Of a stretch of DNA of 64,000 nt, positions 32,987-43,762 are shown in pieces. The DNA is from Diogma glabrata. Lineage: Eukaryota > Arthropoda > Insecta > Diptera > Cylindrotomidae. The stretch spans positions 131,922,751 through 131,986,750 of the forward strand of contig OY856186.1 of the NCBI GenBank assembly GCA_963693315.1, read 5' to 3'. The stretch's first letter is position 1. Each line of letters begins with the position of its first letter. The translations under genes were made by a program, and so were the position numbers. A model generated the notes under the pieces. It was given only the letters and a program-made list of their open reading frames with translations, searched no databases and had not been told where the DNA came from.

Positions 32987-34267
32987 ATGAATAATAATAT
33001 TACTTATGTACAATTGAGAAATAGAAAAATTTTACGTCGCTCAAAATCATTCTCTGATATTTTGGATAAACGGTTAATTCAAAATGATAATATTACTAAT
33101 TTAATGAGCGAAATTAATTCGAATAATCATGATCAAGAAATTATAAATATTGATTCAGCTGATGAAAGTTTCGAAACGAATAAAGATATAAAAATAAATA
33201 ATTTTGAAAATCCAGTTGTGAATAATTTAGAAAAAGAAAAAAGTATTAATTTAGAATTGAATAGTCAAACGGGTAATAATTTAACAAAAATGGCTTTTGA
33301 TAAAGATTTTGCGATTAAAATTATTCCAGTTTTTAAAAATAAAGAAGATATTCATAAATTTTGTAAATGTGTTGAAATAGTTTGGAATCCCTTAGAAGAT
33401 ATTATTGACAAAACCGTAATGAAGTCTAGTAAAAAATATTGTATGAACATCATAATTTCTAAGCTGGAAGGTAATGCTTATAACGTAGTACGCTACACTG
33501 ATTTTGTAGAATGGAAAGATCTTAGAAAAGCTCTAGAGGCAAAATTTATCAAAAGAAGATCAAATGGAACTGTTTCTCATGAAATGATTTCTGCTACGCA
33601 AACTAGTGACGTGTTAACCTTTGGAAATAAAATTGAAAATTTATTAGGTGAACTCAATGAAATATGTATTCATGAGCAGGGTGTAGAACATGTTGAAATT
33701 ATTCAAACTCTCAACGAAAAAACGGCTTTAAATGCATTTGTTAATGGTTTAAAAGAGCCTATTAGAACTATTGTAGATTCTCACGATTTTGACGATTTAT
33801 CTTCTGCGATTGCGAAAGCAATAGAGAAGGAAACAGCCAAAAGTTCGGTACTTTTTCAATCCAATTGTTTTAAATGCTCTTTTTGTAAGAAAAATAACCA
33901 TTCGTATGAAAATTGTTTTAAACGTAAAAATAAAAATTTTAATACAAACAATAATTCAAATAATAATTCCACCGTTCATTCAAAAAATGCTAGTCCTAGT
34001 TCAAATCAAAATCAAATTGAACCGTCTAAAAAATTGTTTTGCAATTATTGCAAACAAAAAAATCATTCAATTGAATATTGTTATAAAAAAAAGTTCAATG
34101 ATTTAAAAAAGGACAATTCAAATTCTTCGACAACTCAAGCAACAAATGTTCATCAAGTTTCAACTTCTGATGATAATACACCACAGAATTCCAATTCGGA
34201 AAACTTCAATCGAACTCCACAAATCCACGGCACCCCCGTGAGAGTTCAGAACTTGAGTGCCAATTAG
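32987..34267 (+). CDS. gag: gypsy Gag (426 aa)
   Basis: Structural protein that would assemble the virus-like particle and package element RNA. The first ~100 residues are polar and Asn-rich. Residues ~105-285 form a helical Gag-type region (for example FAIKIIPVFKNKEDIHKFCK). Two zinc knuckles follow: C297-x2-C300-x4-H305-x4-C310 and C352-x2-C355-x4-H360-x4-C365, separated by an Asn/Ser-rich linker. The ATG at 32987 is the first in this long frame and precedes all conserved parts. The frame is intact, and its last ~90 bp overlap the pol frame in -1 register. Codon usage is very AT-rich, like the rest of the element. Confidence 0.9.
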   Translation: MNNNITYVQLRNRKILRRSKSFSDILDKRLIQNDNITNLMSEINSNNHDQEIINIDSADESFETNKDIKINNFENPVVNNLEKEKSINLELNSQTGNNLTKMAFDKDFAIKIIPVFKNKEDIHKFCKCVEIVWNPLEDIIDKTVMKSSKKYCMNIIISKLEGNAYNVVRYTDFVEWKDLRKALEAKFIKRRSNGTVSHEMISATQTSDVLTFGNKIENLLGELNEICIHEQGVEHVEIIQTLNEKTALNAFVNGLKEPIRTIVDSHDFDDLSSAIAKAIEKETAKSSVLFQSNCFKCSFCKKNNHSYENCFKRKNKNFNTNNNSNNNSTVHSKNASPSSNQNQIEPSKKLFCNYCKQKNHSIEYCYKKKFNDLKKDNSNSSTTQATNVHQVSTSDDNTPQNSNSENFNRTPQIHGTPVRVQNLSAN

Positions 34268-37200
34268 AAAATTCATCTGAAAATAATAATGTATCAAACG
34301 TTGAATTTTCAGTCACAAACGCTTTATTGAACAAAACTCAATCTTATTTTCATTCTTCTAACACAAATAATTTAGTGCAAAATGACAGTGTAATAAATTT
34401 ATTTTGCATTAATAATTCTAAAAATAATCCTAGTTTTTTGTCACTTAATTTAGATATTCTTAAAAAGCCTTCTCAGTCATTTATTTTAGATACAGGTGCA
34501 GACATATGTCTTATAAAAAAATCATTTATAAAAAATGATGTGTTATGTTTTCCTGATACAAAATATAAAATTCAAGGAATTACTAAAGATCGTTTATCGA
34601 CTCTAGCTGCTGTTGATTGTTATTTGTTACTCCCTTTTTCAAAAAAACTTTCAATTCGATTTCATATAGTTCCAGATGATTTCCCAATTCAAGGTGCTGG
34701 AATCATTGGTAATGATTTTATAGTTAATAATAAATGTCTCTTAAACTATGAGCTTATGACTCTACAGTTTAAATATTTAGATCATCTATTTACTTTCGAT
34801 ATTTCAAAAAATAATTCAATCAAAGATTTTAAGTTCCAATTTCCAGCTCGTTCTGAAAAAGTTATAAAATTACCGGTAGTTTCTGAAAGCAATAAAAATT
34901 TTTGTTATTCTCAAGAAATAAGCTCAGGAGTGTTTCTAGCTAACTCAATTGCTGAACCGATTAATAACGAAGCGATTTTTTCTGTCCTTAATATTAATGA
35001 TTACCCAGTTTCTTTTAATAATATTGATATTAAGTTTGACAATTTAAACGACTATAATGTATTTTTTGTGAATGATTGGTCAGATAATTTGAAAAATCGA
35101 TTCAAAAAATTAGATTCGGAGTTAGATTTAACTTTACTGAACACTGAAGAGAAAAAATCAGTACAAAAAATTATTTACGATTTTAATGACTTGTTTCACC
35201 TAGAAGGTGATAAATTAACAACCACCGATGCGATTGAGCATAATATAACACTCCAATCAAATTCTAATATTGTTAATCAAAAACCATATCGTTTGCCAGA
35301 GGCAGCTAAAAATGAAGTTAACGAAAAAATTAACGAATTGCTAGAAAATAATATTATTGAAAAGAGTATTAGTCCCTGGAATTCTCCAATTATTTTAGTC
35401 CCAAAAAAATCAAATTCAAATGAAAAAAAATGGCGCTTAGTAGTAGATTTTCGAAAACTAAACAAAATAACTGTAGACGATGTATTTCGTATTCCAAATA
35501 TTACTGAAATATTGGATCAACTTGGTCAATCAATATACTTCAGTACGTTAGATTTAGCAAGCGGTTATTACCAAATCAAAATAAACCCTCAAGATAAAAT
35601 GAAAACTGCGTTTAGTACGTCAACGGGTCATTATCACTTTAATTGTATGCCGAATGGTGTTAAAGGTGGTCCTGCAACGTTTCAGCGACTGATGAATCAT
35701 GTCTTGAGTGGGTTGAATAGTATTAAGTGTCTGGTCTATTTGGATGATATTGTTGTTTATGGTAGTAGTTTGGAAGATCACAATAAAAAGTTAATTGCTG
35801 TTTTGAATCGTTTGCGTCAATATAAATTAAAATTGCAGCCGTCCAAATGTTGTTTTTTGCGCCGGGAAATTCGTTATTTGGGACACATTATCACAAGTGC
35901 TGGTATAAAACCAGATCCAAATTTGACAAATTCAATCCAAAACTATCCTGTTCCAAAATCAATTAAGCATGTCATGTCGTTTTTGGGTTTAGCTGGTTTT
36001 TATCGTCAATATATAAAAAATTTTGCAGATATTGCTGAACCATTGACAGCTTTGAAACGGAAAAATTCGAAATTTAAATGGGATGCATTTACTGAAAATT
36101 CTTTTAATAAGCTTAAGGAAGCACTCATTACTCCACCAATTTTGCAATTTCCAAATTTTTCAAAAATGTTTTATGTGTCTACAGACGCATCAAATATTGC
36201 TATTGGTGCGGTGCTTTCTCAAATGACTGATTCAAAAAATTTACCATTGGCATATGCTAGTCGGGCTCTAAATATAGCAGAAAGAAATTATCCTACAATA
36301 AAAAGAGAACTTTTAGCCATAATTTGGGCTGTTCGAAGATTTCGTCCCTATCTATACGGTAGAAAATTTACAATAATTACGGATCACAAACCCCTAATTT
36401 ACTTACGTTCGATGTATAAATCATCTTCTTTGTTGTATAGATGGTATGTTGAGCTAGAAGAATATCCGTATGAAATTGAATATTGTCCAGGAAAATTTTT
36501 GCAAAATGTCGATGCGTTATCTCGAATAAACCATGATCAAGTAGATGAAACACAAATTAATGTGGTCACTCGTGCAGGTTCAAAACGTGATGATTTGTTG
36601 AATAATTTAAATTCTATGTCTACTCAAAATGATGAATCTCAAATAAGACTGAACTCATCTAACTCAATCGATTTGCAATCACAAAATCAAAATTCTAACT
36701 TGAATGATAAAATTACTGAGTTGAAAACAGATGATGAAATTAACAGAGTCATTGAAGAATTTCATTTAAGTCCAATTGGGGGACATCAAGGAGTTTCTAG
36801 AACGTACAAAAGATTAAAATCGTACTACAATTTCAAAAACATGTTTCAAAAAATTAAAAAGTATATTAAAACATGTGATCATTGTCAACGAAATAAATTT
36901 ACAAAAAACCAAAAAAATCCTATGTGCATAACATCAACATCAGATTATCCTTTTGAGAAAATTACATTAGATATTGTCGGTCAAATTTCACCAATTTCAC
37001 ACTCTGGTAACAAGTACATCTTAACAGTTCAGGATGATTTAACCAAATATTCTCAAGCTTATCCTATTGTCAATCAGGAAGCATCAACGGTTGCACAAAT
37101 TTTTTCAGCAAATTTTATATGTCAATTTGGTTGTCCCCACTCTATTCTTACAGATCAAGGTGGAAATTGCATGAGTCACGTTTTTAAAGAAATGTGTAAA

Positions 37201-37770
37201 ATTCTTAAAATTAAAAAAATTAATAGCACAGCATATCATCCACAGTCTCAAGGAGCACTTGAGCGTTCACATAGAACGTTAGGTGAATACTTGAGAACTT
37301 TCGTTTCAGCTGATCCATCAAATTGGGATCAATTTATTTCGTTTGCAATATTTTCGTATAATTCAACCCCACATACATCTACAGGAAAAATGCCATTCGA
37401 ACTTTTATTTGGTTTTAAACCAAATATTCCTACTTCTGTTAACTCTGAACCTAAACCAATTTATAATTATGATAACTACTGCAACGAACTTTTATACCGT
37501 TTACAAACTTCATGGAAATTAGCTAAAAAAAATCTTATTTTACAAAAAGAAAAAACAAAATCTATTTACGACTCAAATGTTAACTTTGATATCATAAATG
37601 AAGGCGATGAAGTCCTTTTAGACGATCCTTCATCACCGTCAAAAACGAAACCTTTAAGAACTGGTCCTTTTGTTGTAGAGAAAAAATTATCTGATGTTAA
37701 TTCAATTATAAAAGTTGGAAATAAATCAGTAACTGTCCATAATAATCGTTTACGTCTCTATCATAGATGA
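34177..37770 (+). CDS. pol: gypsy Pol (protease, RT, RNase H, integrase)
   Basis: Residues are counted from the codon at 34327, since the frame is open back to 34177 without an evident ATG. Protease has DTG at 55-57. RT has LDLASGYYQIKI (D409) and YLDD at 471-474. RNase H has STDAS (D620), KRELLA (E661) and TDHKPL (D686). Integrase has the zinc residues H813, H820, C850 and C853, then catalytic D882, D943 and E979, with exactly 35 residues between the last two. A basic C-terminal part ends LRLYHR. All catalytic residues are present in one frame of about 1150-1200 residues, so the enzyme set looks functional. Expression probably needs -1 frameshifting from gag within 34177-34267; GGAAAAC at 34199-34205 is a possible but non-canonical slip site. 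Confidence 0.93.
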   Translation, partial: YTTEFQFGKLQSNSTNPRHPRESSELECQLENSSENNNVSNVEFSVTNALLNKTQSYFHSSNTNNLVQNDSVINLFCINNSKNNPSFLSLNLDILKKPSQSFILDTGADICLIKKSFIKNDVLCFPDTKYKIQGITKDRLSTLAAVDCYLLLPFSKKLSIRFHIVPDDFPIQGAGIIGNDFIVNNKCLLNYELMTLQFKYLDHLFTFDISKNNSIKDFKFQFPARSEKVIKLPVVSESNKNFCYSQEISSGVFLANSIAEPINNEAIFSVLNINDYPVSFNNIDIKFDNLNDYNVFFVNDWSDNLKNRFKKLDSELDLTLLNTEEKKSVQKIIYDFNDLFHLEGDKLTTTDAIEHNITLQSNSNIVNQKPYRLPEAAKNEVNEKINELLENNIIEKSISPWNSPIILVPKKSNSNEKKWRLVVDFRKLNKITVDDVFRIPNITEILDQLGQSIYFSTLDLASGYYQIKINPQDKMKTAFSTSTGHYHFNCMPNGVKGGPATFQRLMNHVLSGLNSIKCLVYLDDIVVYGSSLEDHNKKLIAVLNRLRQYKLKLQPSKCCFLRREIRYLGHIITSAGIKPDPNLTNSIQNYPVPKSIKHVMSFLGLAGFYRQYIKNFADIAEPLTALKRKNSKFKWDAFTENSFNKLKEALITPPILQFPNFSKMFYVSTDASNIAIGAVLSQMTDSKNLPLAYASRALNIAERNYPTIKRELLAIIWAVRRFRPYLYGRKFTIITDHKPLIYLRSMYKSSSLLYRWYVELEEYPYEIEYCPGKFLQNVDALSRINHDQVDETQINVVTRAGSKRDDLLNNLNSMSTQNDESQIRLNSSNSIDLQSQNQNSNLNDKITELKTDDEINRVIEEFHLSPIGGHQGVSRTYKRLKSYYNFKNMFQKIKKYIKTCDHCQRNKFTKNQKNPMCITSTSDYPFEKITLDIVGQISPISHSGNKYILTVQDDLTKYSQAYPIVNQEASTVAQIFSANFICQFGCPHSILTDQGGNCMSHVFKEMCKILKIKKINSTAYHPQSQGALERSHRTLGEYLRTFVSADPSNWDQFISFAIFSYNSTPHTSTGKMPFELLFGFKPNIPTSVNSEPKPIYNYDNYCNELLYRLQTSWKLAKKNLILQKEKTKSIYDSNVNFDIINEGDEVLLDDPSSPSKTKPLRTGPFVVEKKLSDVNSIIKVGNKSVTVHNNRLRLYHR

Positions 37771-38193
37771 ATCATAAAAATAAAAAAAAAAAAAAAAAAA
37801 AAAAATAAGAAAATAAAAAATATAAAAATAAAATTATAAGTTTTATAAAATTCATAAAATAGTAAGTTATTAGGATATATTGAAATCATGATTAATACAA
37901 ATAAAAACACATTTTCACAAGAACACCAACATTTATTCAATTTTGCAGAAAATTTATGTTTTGGGGAGGTTTATCTAGCCTGCTTTTTCTTCTGTAAAAT
38001 TAAAATAATTTTGATTCTTTATTTATTTTATGTATTTTTTTATATTAGCAAATACAATTTTTATTTAAAAATAAAAATTTTGAAAAATAAAAGTATAAAA
38101 TTGATTAAGATAAAAAATTAAATCAAATAATGCATTAAATTAGAATCTTGTAAAATATATATATAAGCAATTATCAGTTAAATTAATATGATG

Positions 38194-38229
<36 letters not shown>

Positions 38230-38559
38230 AAATTTAACAATATTTAAGCTAGTAATTAAAAAAAAAAAAAATTTTGAAATTGTTTGAAATAAAATTAAAA
38301 TTTTGTCCACTCTCATTATATCAAAAAGTAAACAAATAAGTAAATAAAAATTAAAAATATAAATTTGAAAAAATATGAAAACTAAAATTTATTTAAATAA
38401 GTTCCACTTTAATAAATAAAACATTTGAATTCATTTTGAAAAGTAAATAAAACATAAATTAACAAAAAATTCACATTAAAATTAAAATCTAAAAATTCAC
38501 TGGATTACAATTAAAATATAAATTTACAGATAAATTATCTTTAATAATTTATCTTTTCT
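37771..38559 (+). other. gypsy 3' untranslated region, A-rich
   Basis: Several A-runs (for example 37786-37805 and 38195-38228) and short AT-rich frames. The open stretch at 37888-38121 is low-complexity with no env signature such as a furin site or convincing membrane anchor, so I do not call it a gene. Confidence 0.6.
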
Positions 38560-38572
38560 TTGAGGGGTGAGA
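38560..38572 (+). other. gypsy polypurine tract
   Basis: TTGAGGGGTGAGA abuts the 3' LTR, the expected priming position for plus-strand DNA synthesis. Confidence 0.75.
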
Positions 38573-38825
38573 TGTAGTGTAGAACACTCGCCTAAAGTTA
38601 GCTAATACTGGTTGCTGTGTTGTGTAAAATAGTAGATGGGTCATTGTTGATGATAAATAAATTTATTATTGAAATAAATGTTTAAAGTTTTAAATTAATA
38701 AATCCGTGGTGTTTTTGGTGTTTTTGAAAGTGATTTATAAAGGGTACGCATAATCTTCGAAATTATCATCTCGCATGCTTGATATAGGGAGGCTAAACGC
38801 TAAGGGAGCAAGTACCATCATTACA
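38573..38825 (+). repeat. gypsy 3' LTR (253 bp)
   Basis: Same length and ends as 31627-31879, with two substitutions. CTGT follows outside. Confidence 0.96.
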
Positions 38826-39071
38826 CTGTACTACTTTGATTTTAAAGCTCTAAATAAGATTACTATGCTAATGTAAAGCTAATATAGTTAGTTCCTGCTC
38901 TACATTTTATTAGAGCTAAGAGTTTGTAGAAACTCCTTTATAAAACAACATTAATTGTTTTTAGAGCTTCAAGTATCACTCTACAAAGTAAAAGAACCAC
39001 TAGCAACATAGGTACTTTTTTAGAGCTTTAGTACAGCGTCACGACACTTATAGCTCTAAGAATTGTTACTT

Positions 39072-39215
<144 letters not shown>

Positions 39216-39934
39216 TGGCGGGCGGTACGAAGAAAGCAGGGTCATACCTGCTTACCCAAACAAAATTTAAAATAGTCTTTACAAAACTTTAAATTAATTA
39301 AAGAATATAAAAACATTCTAAATCGATTAATAATATCATTTATTTATTAACGATTATTCTAATGTCTAATATTCCAAAAATCTATACTTACATGTCAGCC
39401 TTTTTGAATTTTCAACACTCCAAATCTAAATGCACATTTAAATAAAATTTAAAAAAATTTTGTTTTTTGGCAGATTTTATCTATTCTTTGTTCTTTGGTC
39501 ATCAGTAAAATTTCTGCTTTCAATCGCTAGGTATTCCTTAAAAGTTGTATTGAAAAACAAACAATTAAAGTCCCAATAAAATGTGTGAAAATAAGCAGAA
39601 GATAATTCTGCTTGTAAAGTTTTTTCTTTCCTTTCCTTTTGTCATTTTACATTTGTGTACATTTTGTAACACAAGTTTTTTGGTTTTGTCGTATGAGCGA
39701 ATATAAAGAAAATTGTTTGTTAGTTTTTTCCTGATAAGATTGAAATTATTATTAATCTATTTGTTGTGTTATTGAAATTAATATTAATTAATAAATAACA
39801 TTATTAATTTATAGTTTTGATGGGTGTAATATTTCGTTTATTAAAATAGTGCAACCATTAAATAATATAGTTTCCAGTGGTTTAAAATTTAAATGATGAA
39901 ATCATTCGATCTTTCATTGAAGGTTTATTATGTA

Positions 39935-40720
39935 TGTTTCTTGAAAACGGCTCATTAGATTTGGATGATTTAAATTGTATTCTGTTAATATAAGGTAGAC
40001 TCCCAAGTGGTCCATTTTTTTATGACGTGAAAAATACCGTTTTTCTATGATAGCAGAGGAAAAGTTTATTTTCAAGCGGGCTTAATCCCTTGTGAAAATG
40101 GTTTTTTTCCTCTAGTGTAAAAAGAATCACAAATTGTAGTTGCTATGGTACTTTCATATAATTTTAAAACAAAGTAACCATATGTAAAAATAGAATATAA
40201 ATTTGAATGCTATCTTTTCGATTTCTAATTTAATAAATTCTAATAAATATCGTTTATATATTTACTATCATAGAAAAAATTGTATTTCCTACGCGAGATA
40301 AAAACATTTTACGTTCGTGAAATTGTCACACTGGACGTTAACGGTTCTCGTGAACAAATTTTCACTCACACAAAGCAGCGTTTTCATCTCTTGTAGCAAA
40401 ATGTACTATTTTCAGAAAATTGGAAAAACTATATTTTTTATGTATTTTCGCCGATTTCTCGAAAACAGCTCACTCGATTTGGATGGTTTAAATGTATTCT
40501 ATTAAGATAGATGCCGAGGTGGTCCCATATTTTTTATATTACGTGGAAAACGGTCGTTCTTCAGGAAATTGAAAAAAAACTATAGTTTTCATGTATTTTC
40601 GCCGATTTCTTCGAAACAGCTTAATCTATTTGGACGGTTTGAGTTGTATTTAATTGATATAGATGCTGAATGGTCCTAAATTCCTTTCTATGGCAGAAAA
40701 TATACCTTTTTTCAAAAATA
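39935..40720. repeat. diverged ~150-bp repeat, three units
   Basis: CGAAAACAGCTCACTCGATT with TTTGGATGGTTTAAATGTAT and a GGTGGTCC-type end recur near 39943, 40452 and 40603. The last two are adjacent (about 150 bp apart, both preceded by ATGTATTTTCGCCGATTTCT); the first is separated by about 360 bp of other sequence. The units resemble the conserved AT-rich phrase of a dispersed repeat, but no coding meaning was found. Confidence 0.6.
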
Positions 40721-40839
40721 TGATTAAACCATGTTTGTTAGATGTTCATCGATGAATGCTTGCTGCGATTTTAAGTTATTACTTCAAAAACACTTTCTTA
40801 GCCGCCTTTTGATTTTATGACTACACAAAATAAAAAAAT

Positions 40840-41400
40840 AAATAAACTTTTTTAAAAAAATAAAACCGGCTTCAGAAAGAGGCACAAAAGAGGCCCAAAA
40901 AAGTGAAAAATAACTCAATTGTGCCTTTTAGAGACAAAAATACGCATAAATTTTGATTAATTTAATTTAATTATACTTAGTTACATACAAAAAATTGCGC
41001 TTTTAAACAAAGATATTATATTGTAAAAGTTATTTTTTTATAATAGCTTTTATATTCTGAAATTTATTTTCAATACAAAATGTTCGTAGTCGGTACCACC
41101 ATTGACATCTCATGCTTGGCATCGATTTCCAATAGTTTTGTACTACAAATAAATCTTCTAATATCATAACTATTACAACAACCATAATAATTATAATAAA
41201 ATATAAGTTTTATAATATAACATCTTTGTTTAAAAGTGTAATTTTCTGTAGTTAAGTATAATTAAATTAAATTAATCAAAATTTATATGTATTTCTGTCT
41301 CTAAAAGCCGCAATTGAGATATTGTTCACTTTTTTTCACCGCTTTTGTTGTTTCTGAAGTCAGCTTAATTTTTTTTTTAAATATTTATTTTATTTTCTAA
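40840..41400. repeat. large inverted repeat (arms ~190 bp)
   Basis: Left-arm phrases CCGGCTTCAGAAA, AAATTTTGATTAATTTAATT, TATACTTAGTTAC and TTTTAAACAAAGATATTATA return inverted at 41200-41370. The loop is about 41036-41200. The arms have diverged by perhaps a tenth. It lies inside the hAT-like element and is probably an independent foldback MITE. Confidence 0.7.
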
Positions 41401-41639
41401 AGAAAAGGGTATTTAAACCTACGATGGTTATCATAATTTGAATAATTTTTTTAATGCCGTTAGTAAACACAAAGCCATATTATATTAATCAATCAATTTT
41501 TTCAAATTATTCTGTAATGTTATATGATGTTGAAAGTATTATCAATATATGATCAAGAATTCGACACATTTTTATAGGAACCCAAAGTATTTTTAGACAT
41601 TTTCAATCATATACAAAATAATTTGAGTGAATCAATAGG

Positions 41640-41895
41640 TGTTTATCTAAAAAACTCAATTTTTTCGAAATCAAAGATTGTTTATTTATTGCCATACTTC
41701 TTGATGAAACATCAGATATTTCTTATAAGTCGCAGTTGTCTACAATAGGTCGATTTGTAACTAAAACAGAAGAAGTTTTTGAAAGACTCTTAGCTTTTAC
41801 AGATATTGCTGCAGACTGATCTGCCAAAGCCTTATCACGTCATGCAATCAATAAAATGGAAGAACTATCATGTGGCGATAAATTGAAAAATGGTC
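41640..41895 (+). pseudogene. hAT transposase fragment (central region)
   Basis: The plus strand reads AILLDETSDISYKSQLSTIG, RFVTKTEEVFERLLAF and, after a TGA stop, SAKALSRHAINKMEELSCG. LDETSD-xS-KSQL...ERFL-F is the conserved first catalytic-aspartate region of animal hAT transposases of the ZMYM-like type. Nothing upstream is in frame and the rest of the catalytic core is missing. The element end (CACTG at 41945-41949) comes 50 bp later. Confidence 0.65.
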
Positions 41896-41946
41896 TGTTT
41901 TTTTTATATAATCTGCTTATCGTCTATCGAAACCGACTGCACGCCA

Positions 41947-41949
<3 letters not shown>

Positions 41950-42026
<77 letters not shown>
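41950..42026. repeat. TA microsatellite, right half
   Basis: About 77 bp of uninterrupted TA directly after the right end of the hAT-like element, followed by AAACGATATGAG. Confidence 0.95.
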
Positions 42027-42029
<3 letters not shown>

Positions 42030-42044
42030 GATATGAGATATAAC

Positions 42045-43010
42045 GAAAACGACCGGCACTCTCACGGTCGCATTTGTTGAGGTAGATCAAAAAAACTGTA
42101 CATGTGTGTTTTATTTATATCTCGGACAAGTTAGTGAATCAGCAAAATCCGACACGTGATTAAGGAACTAGAGCCTTTTTTCTAAAAAAAGTTGAGTTTT
42201 TAAAACCGTTATAACGACCGTTTGGATACTAATATTTTAAAATAATTTAACAAATTTAAAATTTTTAGCATCTTTTTTATCAATTTGTTTTAAAAATAGA
42301 CCTCTGCAGTTAGAGGTTCCTGAGTGAGCCGCTCCACAAAATAGTTTGCAAAAAAAAATTTTTTTTTGAAACAACTGGCACTCTCACTGTCGCATTTGTA
42401 AAGCCAGATCAAAAAACCTTTTCAAAAAATGTTTGTTTTATTAATATCTTGAACAAGTTCGTAAATCAGCCAAATCCGACACATGATTAAGAAACTAGAG
42501 GCTTTATACTAGAAAAAAACTCTGTTTCTTAGATCCGTTGTAACGGCCGTTTAGATTCTAATATTTTCAAAAACTTCATAAATTTAGAATTTTTGAAGCC
42601 TTTTTAATCAGTTTCTTAAAAAAAAGGCCTCTGCAGTTGGAGGCTTCTGAGTGAGCGGCTCCAACAAAAAAGCTTGTAAAACACAAAATGCGTTTGAATC
42701 AACCGGCACTCTCACGGTTGCATTTGTGGAGCCAGATCAAAAAACCTTCCGTAAACATGTGTGTTTTATTAATATCTTGGACAAGTTCGTAAATCAGACA
42801 CATGGTTATATAACTAGAGGCTTTATACAAGAAAAAAAAATTCGTTTTTTTAATCCGTTATAACGGCCGTTTGGATACTAATATTTTTAAAAACTTCATA
42901 AATTTAGAATCTGTGGAAACGTTTTAATCCGTTTCTTATAAATATAAACCTCTGCAGTTAGAGGTTTTTGACTTGTTGGCTTCAACAAAAAAGTTTGCAA
43001 CAATCCATAA
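42045..43010. repeat. three tandem copies of a ~325-bp repeat
   Basis: GGCACTCTCAC begins units at 42055, 42377 and 42704. Each unit then holds AAGCCAGATCAAAAAA-like sequence, GTTTTATTAATATCTTG, ACAAGTTCGTAAATCAG, a TAACGGCCGTTTGGATACT block and a CCTCTGCAGTTAGAGG palindrome, and ends in GGCTCCAACAAAAAAG. The copies show many small differences. The phrase CGGCCGTT-GGATACTA also occurs once at about 48434-48452. Confidence 0.85.
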
Positions 43011-43398
43011 CTACAGTTTTCAAAAACCTTATAACAGTCAACGAAAAAAAAATAAAACGGTAGATAAAAAAATAAAAGTAGAAGAAATTAATTTTTTTTC
43101 TTAGAAATAAGCTATTTTGACATTTTGCAATAATTGGACGACATATGATATAGCGTAGGTTTGTGTCATAAATTGTCACACACATGCTCTGTGGTAGATT
43201 TGATATTTGTTTGTTGCAAAATTGAATAGATATAGTTTTGCTTATATGTAGCTAATTTTCTTTTTAAAATTTGTTCGATATTTGTTTGAAATTAGTTTGT
43301 GTTGTTTAAACTAATCTGATACATCAGATTCTACTGGCACACAAAACTGTCTGATCTCGAAATCTACCTATTTCTAGCGGGTATACGTGCCGCTTGGA

Positions 43399-43762
43399 CT
43401 TTTTTATAATTCGTTTCTGACAGGGGGATATTTAACAATCTCTCGAAAAATGAATGAAAGGCAGATAATTTAGAATTTATAGGGTTATTTGAATTAGCGT
43501 GAATAATAGCGTCGCTATTAAGTTTTCTAAAAATACTAAATCAAATTTTGAGTCTAAACGGGTGATGTCGAGGAATCATCACAATTACCCATTTAGACTC
43601 AAAATTTGATTTTAGTATTTATAGAAGACCTACCTACTTATAGCGACGCTATTATCCACGCCAATTCAAATCTTCTTAAACATTCTAAATTATCTGCCTT
43701 TCATTCATTTTTCGAGAGATTGTTAAATATTCCCCTGTCAGAAACGAATTATAAAAAAGAGC
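43399..43762. repeat. inverted duplication at the 5' end of the Penelope-like copy
   Basis: The left arm (43399-43572) is the inverse of the Penelope coding sequence at 43588-43762. It includes CTGACAGGGGGATATTTAAC and GAATGAAAGGCAGATAATTT, which return as GTTAAATATTCCCCTGTCAG and AAATTATCTGCCTTTCATTC. The spacer is about 15-25 bp around GATGTCGAGGAATC. Small indels distinguish the arms. Penelope-like elements are known for inverted, truncated 5' partial copies, so this is probably an integration product. Confidence 0.85.

Larger units (their letters stand above)
31627..38825 (+). mobile_element. complete, young Ty3/gypsy retrotransposon (7.2 kb)
   Basis: Two 253-bp LTRs bound the element, and CTGT is duplicated outside them (31623-31626 and 38826-38829). 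A primer-binding-type TGGTGACAGC follows the 5' LTR and a purine tract, TGAGGGGTGAGA, precedes the 3' LTR. Gag and pol are uninterrupted; pol order is protease, RT, RNase H, integrase, which places it in Ty3/gypsy. No env-like third frame follows pol: 37771-38572 is very AT-rich and non-coding. The LTRs differ at two bases, so this is the most recent large insertion in the window and the only one with intact coding capacity. Confidence 0.96.

Noticed and set aside
37888..38121. Possible env-like gene after gypsy pol
   Set aside because: Low-complexity Lys/Ile/Phe-rich frame without cleavage site, glycosylation pattern or family motif.
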